Of a stretch of DNA of 64,000 nt, positions 17,336-25,024 are shown piece after piece. This DNA is from Methanosphaera sp. BMS (lineage in GTDB: Archaea > Methanobacteriota > Methanobacteria > Methanobacteriales > Methanobacteriaceae): positions 62,001-126,000 of the forward strand of contig NZ_CP014213.1 in assembly GCF_003268005.1 (NCBI RefSeq), in the 5' to 3' direction. Both the position numbers and the translations under genes were made by a program. The first letter of the stretch is position 1. Each line of letters begins with the position of its first letter. The notes beneath the pieces were generated by a model, which saw only the letters and a program-made list of their open reading frames with translations, was not told the origin of the DNA and made no database searches.

Positions 17336-18077
17336 ATGGAATATTGTCCATTCAAATATGTGAATTTATTTGATCATATTCATTTTGGCATATTATTCCA
17401 TTAAGATTTATTGAATAAAATTTATGACGATACACATTTTTGATTAATCATAAAGTATATATTCAATACATTTGTTTCAACATCAAGCCGATATAATCAA
17501 GTTTTTTCATTTTGATTATGACCTGATGTGGAGATGAATTTTTGTGAATTTACATTCACATTTTCTAATATATTATAAGTAGTATATAAATGTTGGCATA
17601 AATTATTATTTTTTTAATTTTTAATTATTCCTATTGTCCTATTTATATGTATTGAATAATTTTTGTAATAGTCGATTATTATTTTAAATTAATATAAATA
17701 ATTTGGAAAAAAATGATAAAAGTCATAAATATTATTCTATGAAGATATACTTAGTTTAAATAATAAGAATCCTTATTTTTTCAATAAAAAAATGAGATTT
17801 TTTCAGATAATTATTCTTGAAATCTATGATTTTTTTGAACAACAGGAACTCATGTCATAGTATTATCTCCAATTTTGGGATAAATATTCCATTTTATGTC
17901 ATAAAATATTCTAGGATATGTGAAATATATTCCTTAAAGAGGCAACAATGCAATTATATTAATTATTTCATTTTTATATTGCTAATTTATCCTCCAAAGA
18001 TGCCCAATAACAAGTAAAGTGCTATTTTTAGATTTTAATGGAATCTTCAAAAAACATTCTTGGAATATAATTATAGA

Positions 18078-18117
18078 TTAATATAAATAATTATTATGTC
18101 ATAAATATATTATAAGA
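18078..18117 (+). promoter_or_regulatory. Putative promoter/operator of the XRE operon
   Basis: TTAATATAAATAATT (18078-18092) and GTCATAAATAT (18098-18108) lie 20-60 nt before the XRE start codon. The same two blocks in the same order occur at 17689-17703 and 17722-17735. The copy here includes TATA-like sequence at a fitting distance. An autoregulated operator is plausible for an XRE gene. Confidence 0.4.
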
Positions 18118-18136
18118 AATAATCGAGTGGATAAAC

Positions 18137-18469
18137 ATGGAAGAAACAATAGGTGAAAGATTAAAAAATTTACGAAAAAATTATAATTTCACTCAAAAAC
18201 AGGTAGCAGGATACCTTGGATACAACCAGGGTCAAATAGCTAAAATAGAAAATAATCAACGTAATCTGACAGTATCCTCTTTAGAAAAATTATGTGACTT
18301 ATACAATTGCTCTGAAGAGTATATCCTGGAAGGAAATTCGGATTATTCAAAACCAACATTTGCTTTCAGAACGGAAGAAAAAAATCTGGATTTAAATACC
18401 ATAGCAAGAATGAATAAAATCATTAAAAACATAGAATTATTGGCTGACTTAACAAATGAAGATGATTAA
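18137..18469 (+). CDS. XRE-family transcriptional regulator (antitoxin-like)
   Basis: The 110-residue protein has an N-terminal Cro/CI-type helix-turn-helix (residues about 5-62: LKNLRKNYNFTQKQVAGYLG, then QGQIAKIENNQRNLTVSSLE). A short acidic C-terminal helical tail follows, of the kind found when such a regulator pairs with an ImmA-type protease. A GAGTGGAT site precedes the ATG. It overlaps the next gene by up to 14 bp and the third gene follows within 16 bp, so the three form an operon. It most likely represses the operon and may neutralise or be cleaved by a partner. Confidence 0.85.
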   Translation: MEETIGERLKNLRKNYNFTQKQVAGYLGYNQGQIAKIENNQRNLTVSSLEKLCDLYNCSEEYILEGNSDYSKPTFAFRTEEKNLDLNTIARMNKIIKNIELLADLTNEDD

Positions 18470-19181
18470 AATGGATTTTCCAGATACCTACTTTGAAGTA
18501 TGTGAAAAGGCAAATGATTGTCGCAGAAGATGGAACATCAATGAAAACGATCCAATAGATATATTTTCAGTGGTTCTAAACAAGGTAAAGAACGTGACCA
18601 TAATATTCTTAGACATGGAAAATTATATCAGTGGATCATCATATAGGACAAAAGAGCAAAACATAATCTTTATAAACTCAAATCATCCTCTGGGTAGACA
18701 AAGATTCACTCTGGCACATGAGCTGTATCACCTTTTATATGAGGACAAGTTTATCAAATGCGATATGACAAGTAATCATGAAATTGAGGAGATGGCCAAC
18801 CAATTCGCATCATGCTTGTTAATGTCAAACGGGGCATTGCTAAATTATGAACGGGAACATGAAATTAAAAAATGGGATTTAGACAGGATTATTGAGACAG
18901 AACAATTCTTCCAAATCAGCCATAAGGCAATGTTGAGACGTTTATTGATGTTGGATAAGATAACTGAAAAAGAATACGACAATTTACTTCCAGGAATTAT
19001 ACAAAATGCCAGAAGCCGTGGTTATAGCAATAAACTATACATTCCCTACATGAATAAGGAAAATTTTGTAATGGGAAACTATATCAAACTTATCAATCAA
19101 TCTTATGAAAACAATTTAATTTCAGAAGGTAAACGTGATGAATTATTAAAAGATTCCTTTAATGAAGATTTAATTAAATAA
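18456..19181 (+). CDS. ImmA/IrrE-family zinc metalloprotease
   Basis: The protein (241 residues from the first ATG) has the zinc-protease motif HELYH (His88, Glu89, His92) and the downstream helix EIEEMANQFASCLLM that supplies the third ligand. This is the COG2856/ImmA-IrrE pattern. Such proteases cleave or regulate an XRE partner in phage, ICE and toxin-antitoxin modules. The start is uncertain: ATG 18456 overlaps the XRE gene, while ATG 18471 lies just after its stop. The C-terminal ~90 residues are helical and not assigned. It is the middle gene of the operon. Confidence 0.85.
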   Translation: MKMIKMDFPDTYFEVCEKANDCRRRWNINENDPIDIFSVVLNKVKNVTIIFLDMENYISGSSYRTKEQNIIFINSNHPLGRQRFTLAHELYHLLYEDKFIKCDMTSNHEIEEMANQFASCLLMSNGALLNYEREHEIKKWDLDRIIETEQFFQISHKAMLRRLLMLDKITEKEYDNLLPGIIQNARSRGYSNKLYIPYMNKENFVMGNYIKLINQSYENNLISEGKRDELLKDSFNEDLIK

Positions 19182-19196
19182 TACGGATGATTCAAA

Positions 19197-19601
19197 TTGA
19201 CTAAGGTAGTAATATCACAAATTCAATGTTTAAAGTCATTATTAGATTGTGATTTTATCAATTTTAATTTAAAGGATGAAATTTTAATTACCCGACAACT
19301 CTATGATGAATTCATGAATGAGGATAATCATTGGATTATAAAGTTAAATACATTTTTGGATAAAGAATTGGTTAAAATTGTTGACATGATAATATTCACG
19401 GATGAATATTATACTTATAGATCAATAATAAAGGGTAAACTCGGAATGATGTATGGCAGATGTGAATCCTCCGCCATATCAATAGCAATACATTCTGATG
19501 CAATCCTACTTACAGAAAAGAATGATAAAATCATCAAGAATATCGGGGAATATACTTTAACTTGGATTACATTAACTGATTTTTTAAAATCATTTACATG
19601 A
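19197..19601 (+). CDS. PIN-like (DUF3368-type) protein, degenerate active site
   Basis: The 134-residue protein has the layout of DUF3368-type PIN domains: an opening strand VVIS followed by CLKSLL, a helix ITRQLYDEF, then MYGRCESSAISIAI and DAILLTEKND. In active PIN RNases the opening is VISD. Here Gln8 stands in place of the first Asp, Glu90 is kept, and the last acidic site reads TEKND. It may be an inactive or altered nuclease. The start is a TTG at 19197 with GGATGAT 5-6 nt before it. It is the last gene of the XRE-ImmA operon, in a toxin-like position. Confidence 0.65.
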   Translation: MTKVVISQIQCLKSLLDCDFINFNLKDEILITRQLYDEFMNEDNHWIIKLNTFLDKELVKIVDMIIFTDEYYTYRSIIKGKLGMMYGRCESSAISIAIHSDAILLTEKNDKIIKNIGEYTLTWITLTDFLKSFT

Positions 19602-19975
19602 CCCCCCCCTATTTTTATTTAAACTTTTTTTTATGAATTAGGTTTTTTGAATTAATTTTTGATGATGGGACGTATTATTTTTTAGTCAAATTCCTATCAT
19701 AATAGAAACATACGTTTCTCTTTTTTTTTTAAGTCACATGATATACATTTTAATAAATAACATGTCTGATTTAACATATCCTTTCATTTAAATGATATAT
19801 CCAACTAATAATTATAGCAGTTTAACATGACATAGTAATAATTTTCATAGTTAAATAGGATTATTTTATATGGTATTTGTTGACAAAAAAATAATAAATT
19901 CTTAGAAAAAAAATGATGTAAAATAAAAAAAATAATAATTTTTCATCTAAAAAAAAAGGTTATTTGTTGATGGAG
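19602..19975. other. Intergenic, T-rich, with a C8 run
   Basis: Directly after the stop codon of the PIN-like gene comes a run of eight C (19602-19609), unusual in such A+T-rich DNA, then several T-tracts that could end transcription. No gene is seen. Confidence 0.5.
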
Positions 19976-20941
19976 TTAAAAATTAAAACCATCAATATCA
20001 GCATTGGCTAATTTCATATATGAATCATCAGGATTCAAGTTATGATTAACCAGAAGTAATGCAAGCATCTGATCATATGACTCATCCACGGCACTGCTGT
20101 GGACCTTTCCATGACTGGATACAACTACAAGAGGCGTGACACTTGCAGTACCGTTTAAGTTTAAGACATCCTCGACAGCACCATCATATGCGACACCGGC
20201 AACATAATAAGTCATAGTAGTATCCAATGAAAGCATGGACATATCCTCAGCCAACTTAAAACTGCCATAGGTAGGAACCTGCGAACACATTATGGTAGTC
20301 TTACCGGGATTTTTACCAATTTCGGTTTCATGGAAATCCCCCACGGCGGAAGCATTACTACTAATGGCCAATTTGACAACATCATTACTTGCAGTACCGC
20401 TCTTATCGGCAACTGTATTTAAGTTAACACCATCAGTTAACTTGGTATTTTGGCTGATAGCCTTCGGAGAGGTAAATGGAATCACATACACCGTACCGTT
20501 AATCTTACGGCCATCCAGGTAGTTAATCAGTTTCATGGCTGCAACACTTGGAACTAACTGATCACCATGAACCCCCGCCGATATGACAGTAACCGGTGCC
20601 TCTCCCGTACCAATCCTGTATACTGGCGTACAATTATTGGTATATGCACAAATATTTTGTGAAATATTGCTATTGGGGATGTTGGAGGCAAGTTCTGAGT
20701 TACTTAATACGTTGGCACTATTGGCGTTTAACTCCATTATTTCAACAGGAGAATTGTCAAAATAAACGACATAAACTAGACCTGCACCAACAGCAATAAT
20801 GCATGCTATCAGTATCAAACTAATTACCTTCAGCGGCGAAACGGAAGATTTATTCTTTATCGGAGTCATCAGTGGATTACCACAAAATCTACAGTTACGA
20901 GCATTATTTTCATTCATCGCTCCACAATAATTACATCTCAT
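19976..20941 (-). CDS. Zinc-ribbon membrane protein with AstE/AspA-like domain
   Basis: The 321-residue protein begins with a zinc ribbon (CxxC at 3-6 and CxxC at 17-20), then one transmembrane helix (about 37-60). The extracytoplasmic domain resembles the succinylglutamate desuccinylase/aspartoacylase family of M14-like zinc hydrolases. GVHGDQ (His125) corresponds to the family HGxE, but Gln128 replaces the glutamate ligand. VNLN (172-175) corresponds to DLNR, and GDFHE (His204) to DLH. The enzyme may have altered metal binding or act on a different amide. Such three-part proteins recur in Methanobacteriales and their substrate is not known. A TATA box lies so close that the mRNA is probably leaderless. 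Confidence 0.7.
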   Translation of the reverse strand: MRCNYCGAMNENNARNCRFCGNPLMTPIKNKSSVSPLKVISLILIACIIAVGAGLVYVVYFDNSPVEIMELNANSANVLSNSELASNIPNSNISQNICAYTNNCTPVYRIGTGEAPVTVISAGVHGDQLVPSVAAMKLINYLDGRKINGTVYVIPFTSPKAISQNTKLTDGVNLNTVADKSGTASNDVVKLAISSNASAVGDFHETEIGKNPGKTTIMCSQVPTYGSFKLAEDMSMLSLDTTMTYYVAGVAYDGAVEDVLNLNGTASVTPLVVVSSHGKVHSSAVDESYDQMLALLLVNHNLNPDDSYMKLANADIDGFNF

Positions 20942-20964
20942 AAAGATAGATATTAACTTAATAG

Positions 20965-20972
20965 TATATAAA
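20965..20972 (-). promoter_or_regulatory. TATA box giving a probable leaderless transcript
   Basis: TTTATATA on the - strand ends about 23 nt before the ATG at 20941. With the usual archaeal spacing the transcript would start at or next to the ATG. No ribosome-binding site is present. Confidence 0.5.
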
Positions 20973-21062
20973 TTTAAAAAAAAGGAAGCTGTAAAGTTTC
21001 ATAGGCTTAACTTATCTTTTTCTTTTTAATCAGTCCAATCAACATTTGGTAATATAACTAGC

Positions 21063-21571
21063 TTAATATTCCATTTCCAGTTTGTACTTTTTTATTATTT
21101 CTGGATCTGTATTTCTATAGTAGTTGTCTAATTTGTTGGATGTTTTTTCTATTTTGGAGTCTTTAAGGTATAATAAGTATCTGTCTATGAAATGGATTAC
21201 GTGTTTTTCCATGAATTGTTGTAATACTTCTGGTATTTCTTCATATTTGTTTATGTATTGTTCAAATTTTTCTTTTGCTAAATTATATCTTTTTTCATGG
21301 AATATTTCTGCAAATTCTTTAGCATTTTTTCTATATTTTTTCTATTTCTTTTCTTTAAACTTATTTCTTATTGTATATCGTTTTGGCATATATTGTTCTT
21401 ATTAAGTGTATTATGTATAATTGTTGTTTTATGTTTAAATCATCAAATATATTTCTATACATTGGATATAAATCAGTTGTTATTGCTATTAGTGGTTTAT
21501 TATATAATGATTCTTTGATAAATTGTTTTATACTGTTCTGTTTTTGTTTATTAAGCCAGATGATTAAATAA
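21063..21571 (-). pseudogene. Decayed DDE transposase remnant
   Basis: Two frames on the - strand join across stops near 21345-21365. The first encodes NKPLIAITTDLYPMYRNIFD, a DDE-core motif. The second encodes KTSNKLDNYYRN and NTDPEIIKKYK, then EMEY and a stop at 21063-21065. The TTDLYPMY and SNKLDNYYRN blocks resemble the DGxxMY and TNN-(V/A)EL motifs of the transposases at 55.2 and 57.1 kb, so it belongs to the same broad DDE group. The N-terminal half and both element ends are missing. Confidence 0.6.
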
Positions 21572-21623
21572 TATTAAATCATAAATATAATTATATTATA
21601 TCAAAGATATTGAAGAGGATAAT

Positions 21624-22583
21624 ATGAAGATGAAAGGAGTATTTCTTGAAGAAAAAGCAATCAGCAGAGGAGACATCTCATTGGATGAGCTATCCGAATT
21701 GTTGGATCTTACAGTCTATGAAAACACGACTGAAGAAAATAAGTATGAACATATCTCTGAAGCGGAGGTTGTATTTGACAATAAGGTGATAATGGATGAA
21801 GAATTATTTGACAAATGTCCCAATATCAAATATGTTGGAGTATGTGCAACAGGATACAACGTCATTGACCTCGAGGCTGCAAGAAAAAGAAATATAACGG
21901 TTACAAACGTACCTTCTTATAGCACGGATAGTGTTGTTCAGCTTACATGGGCATTTATACTCGAACAGGTATGCAATCTCGAAGTTCACACAAAAAGTGT
22001 TAAAAGTGGTGATTGGACGGAATCAGAAATATTCTGCTATTGGCTAGAACCCATAACGGAGTTAGCCGGAAAGACCCTTGGAATCATAGGCTATGGAAAT
22101 ATCGGCAGAAAGGTAGCCCGAATAGCAAAAAGCTTTGGAATGAACGTTATTGTAAACACGGCACATCCAGAGAAATATGATGATGACGGGATTATTTTTA
22201 CAGATAAGGATGAACTATTTGCAACCTCAGACATCATCACACTACACTGCCCGTTAACAGAGGATACGAAAGAAATAATCAGAAAAGAAAACATTGACAA
22301 GATGAAGGATAATGTGAGACTCATCAATGTATCAAGAGGCGGACTTGTAAACGAGGCAGATCTGGCAGATGCCCTAAACAGTGGCAAAATCTTATCTGCC
22401 GGAGTGGATGTTGTCCTTACCGAACCCATGGATAAAAACAATCCACTACTTACTGCCAAGAACATCCTGATAACCCCTCACATGGCATGGGCGAGTGTTG
22501 AAGCAAGAAAAAGGCTTGTACATGAAATAACCGAGAACTTCAAGGCATATCTTGATGGCAAAAAGAGGAATGTGGTTAATTAG
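21624..22583 (+). CDS. D-2-hydroxyacid dehydrogenase (NAD(P)-dependent)
   Basis: The 319-residue protein has the full pattern of the family: GIIGYGNIG (153-161, cofactor binding), LHCPLTEDTKEII, then INVSRGGLVNEADL with Arg238, a Glu267 in LTEP, and His286 in ITPHMAW. These form the Arg-Glu-His catalytic set that reduces a 2-oxoacid to a D-2-hydroxyacid. Closest in general look are glycerate/hydroxypyruvate reductase-like enzymes. The residue after strand 2 is not a clear Asp (VIVNTAHP), so NADP(H) use is possible. Substrate not determined. The first ATG follows GAGG at about 8 nt. Monocistronic. Confidence 0.9.
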   Translation: MKMKGVFLEEKAISRGDISLDELSELLDLTVYENTTEENKYEHISEAEVVFDNKVIMDEELFDKCPNIKYVGVCATGYNVIDLEAARKRNITVTNVPSYSTDSVVQLTWAFILEQVCNLEVHTKSVKSGDWTESEIFCYWLEPITELAGKTLGIIGYGNIGRKVARIAKSFGMNVIVNTAHPEKYDDDGIIFTDKDELFATSDIITLHCPLTEDTKEIIRKENIDKMKDNVRLINVSRGGLVNEADLADALNSGKILSAGVDVVLTEPMDKNNPLLTAKNILITPHMAWASVEARKRLVHEITENFKAYLDGKKRNVVN

Positions 22584-22915
22584 ATCCAAGCAAAGCCTAT
22601 TTGTATATTTTTTATTGGATTGGGAGTTTATTTATGATTTAATACCAACTAATACTTGCATATTCTCATTCAAACATGAAAATTAATTAAGGATTACTCC
22701 AATACTTATTGAAAAACACTCCCAAATGATTCACAGAAGTAATTAAGATATTGAATGTAGAAATGTAAAATTAAAAGATTATAATATATGTTTTGATAAA
22801 TAGATAACATAGAGGTTATTATTATAAACAATTCATTCAAATATTTTTGTTGCTTTATGCAACCAACAATATCAATAATACCTTTAGTTATCGATTAAAG
22901 AAAAAGGTGGGACAT
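22584..22915. other. Intergenic with probable promoter
   Basis: Contains a TATA-like ATTATAATATATG around 22778-22790 and the start region of the next gene. A longer in-frame start at 22847 exists, but the ribosome-binding site AAGGTGGG (22904-22911) points to ATG 22916. Confidence 0.45.
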
Positions 22916-24892
22916 ATGAAACACATTCACGGTTTTGAAAAACCCCCGAGAGTATCATTTAGAAGAAGTTTAATAATATTTATTGGAAACGTGATTGGAA
23001 TATACCTGATTAGTTTTTTTGAATTAGGAGTTACCGTACAAGCTTTTGATGATATTATATTATTCGTATTATTTATGAGTATTATTAATGCATTATTGTG
23101 GCCAATATTAACAAGAATTTTAATGCCATTTCTTGTATTGACATTTGGAATTGGAACGTTGATTTTAAATGGATTGCTATTGGAGAATATAGGACCGTTT
23201 TTCGGCATAGAAGTTCAGGGACCTGCAATAATCTTAGCACCCCTAGCTATGGCCTTTGTAACTACACTTTTATCTACATTATTGACTATTGAAGATGAGG
23301 GATCATATTATAGATCTGTTTATAGGGATGCTGAAAAGAAAAGAAAAGATGAAATTAAAGATTATCCTGGATTGATTATCGTTGAAATTGACGGCCTTGC
23401 TTATGATGTGTTGATTGAAGCGGTCAATAAAGGCATTATGCCTACAGTTAAATCCATGATGGACACTACCCATAATATTAGAATGTGGGAAACGGATTTG
23501 TCTTCACAGACAGGGGCAAGTCAGGCGGGAATCTTACATGGAAACAATGAGGACATCACTGCATTCAGATGGATTGAAAAGGAAAATGACAATCAAATGA
23601 TGCAATGTTCAGGAGTAAGTAAGGTTAAAGTATTAGAATCAAGAATTTCAGATGGTAATGGATTATTGGTAGACAATGGTGCAAGCAGATCAAATTTATT
23701 CTCAGGAGATACTGATAATGTCATATTTACATTTAGTAAAATATTAAACATTAGAAAATTATACAATAAGGCATGGTTTTCAGTATTCTCAAACCCAAGT
23801 AACTTTGCACGTATAATTTCATTGTTTTTAGCCGAAATGTTGCTGGAAATAATATCACAAATAAAACACAGAATAAAAAATATTCAGCCAAGAATTAAAC
23901 GTGGAATCGCATATATTCCTATAAGGGCTGCAACCAATGTATTTATGAGAGAAATCAACACGTCAACATTGATTGGTGATATGATGGTTGGAGACATTGA
24001 CGTTGCATATTCCACTTACCTGGGTTATGATGAAATAGCACATCATTCAGGGGTTCGTGATGAAGATTCATGGTTTGCACTTGAGGGAATGGATAAGCAG
24101 ATTAAACGTTTAATTAATACAAACAAATACACTCCGAGACAATATCAGTTTGTCATTCAATCCGATCATGGACAAACGAACGGGGCAACATTCAAGCAAA
24201 GATATGGAGAATCATTTGAAGACTTTGTAAAATCATTGCTTCCGGCCGACATGAAGATGTTTGCAAAGATGACATCAAACGAGGACCATTATGCAGAATC
24301 GTTCCTTCCATTTTCAAAAAAGAATGATGACCTGATTGACAAGAGCGAACAGAAAGAACTGGGGGATTCAGAAGTCATTGTTCTTGCATCGGGAAATCTT
24401 GCAATGATATATTTAACCCAGTGGAGTCATAGATTAACCTATGAAGAGATACAGAAATTCTTCCCTGAATTGATTCCGGGAATTGTCAACAATGAATATA
24501 TAGGATTCATAGTTGTAAAATCATCCGAAAAAGGAGATATGGTTATTGGTAAAAATGGTACATATTATTTAGATTCTGATGAAATCACTGGAGAAAATCC
24601 ACTGGAAGGATTTGGTAAAAACATTGCACATCACATTAAAAGAAATGTTTCATTTAAATATACACCGGATATTTTAGTAAACAGCTTTTATGATAAACAA
24701 AAAGATGAAGTTTGTGCATTTGAAGAACTTGTCGGAAGTCATGGTGGAGCTGGAGGAAGCCAGTCAAAACCATTCATATTATATCCTTCAGACTGGGATG
24801 TAGGTGAAGGAGAAATAGTTGGAGCCGAAAGCATTTACCGAATATTGAAAGATAATTTAAAGAAATTAAAAGAAGAAAAAAATGAGGATTAA
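22916..24892 (+). CDS. Holin-4-like membrane domain fused to a phosphodiesterase/pyrophosphatase domain
   Basis: From ATG 22916 the protein has 658 residues. The N-terminal ~130 residues hold four hydrophobic helices of the 'phage holin family 4' type. The rest is an alkaline-phosphatase-superfamily domain: IIVEIDGLAYDVL (first metal Asp), SSQTGASQAGILHG (nucleophile region), YDEIAHHSG (Asp and His ligands), QSDHGQTNGA (Asp-His) and GSHGGAGGSQS (last His). The catalytic set looks complete, so it should hydrolyse phosphodiester or pyrophosphate bonds at the membrane, perhaps in wall or lipid precursor metabolism. That last point is inference. It converges with the giant adhesin gene. Confidence 0.8.
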   Translation: MKHIHGFEKPPRVSFRRSLIIFIGNVIGIYLISFFELGVTVQAFDDIILFVLFMSIINALLWPILTRILMPFLVLTFGIGTLILNGLLLENIGPFFGIEVQGPAIILAPLAMAFVTTLLSTLLTIEDEGSYYRSVYRDAEKKRKDEIKDYPGLIIVEIDGLAYDVLIEAVNKGIMPTVKSMMDTTHNIRMWETDLSSQTGASQAGILHGNNEDITAFRWIEKENDNQMMQCSGVSKVKVLESRISDGNGLLVDNGASRSNLFSGDTDNVIFTFSKILNIRKLYNKAWFSVFSNPSNFARIISLFLAEMLLEIISQIKHRIKNIQPRIKRGIAYIPIRAATNVFMREINTSTLIGDMMVGDIDVAYSTYLGYDEIAHHSGVRDEDSWFALEGMDKQIKRLINTNKYTPRQYQFVIQSDHGQTNGATFKQRYGESFEDFVKSLLPADMKMFAKMTSNEDHYAESFLPFSKKNDDLIDKSEQKELGDSEVIVLASGNLAMIYLTQWSHRLTYEEIQKFFPELIPGIVNNEYIGFIVVKSSEKGDMVIGKNGTYYLDSDEITGENPLEGFGKNIAHHIKRNVSFKYTPDILVNSFYDKQKDEVCAFEELVGSHGGAGGSQSKPFILYPSDWDVGEGEIVGAESIYRILKDNLKKLKEEKNED

Positions 24893-24962
24893 ATCTATAA
24901 AATTCTCATTAAACTATTTTTATTATAAATCTACTAATTTTATCTGTTAAAAAGATGATAAT

Positions 24963-24992
24963 GTAGGTGAGTTATTCACCTACTATTTTATA
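24963..24992. terminator. Shared hairpin terminator between convergent genes
   Basis: GTAGGTGA / TCACCTAC (24963-24970 and 24976-24983, 5-nt loop) is a perfect 8-bp stem midway between two convergent genes, followed by TATTTTATAT. It could stop transcription from both sides. Confidence 0.6.
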
Positions 24993-25024
24993 TCATATTC
25001 GATTTTGTTAATTGGTTTTCACGT

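Larger units (their letters stand above)
16654..18077. other. 1.4-kb gene-free A+T-rich region
   Basis: No coding frame with protein-like composition or a ribosome-binding site is present on either strand. It does contain structure: a - strand hairpin with a T-tract at 16790-16826, a long imperfect inverted repeat at 17224-17335, and a promoter-like block at 17689-17735 that recurs just upstream of the XRE gene. It may hold a non-coding RNA. Confidence 0.5.

Noticed and set aside
17817-18017. 66-codon + strand frame in the gene desert
   Set aside because: TTG/ATG-poor context, no ribosome-binding site and random-looking composition.
22916-23300. Prophage lysis gene because of the holin-like domain
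   Set aside because: It is fused to an enzyme domain and no other phage gene is nearby.
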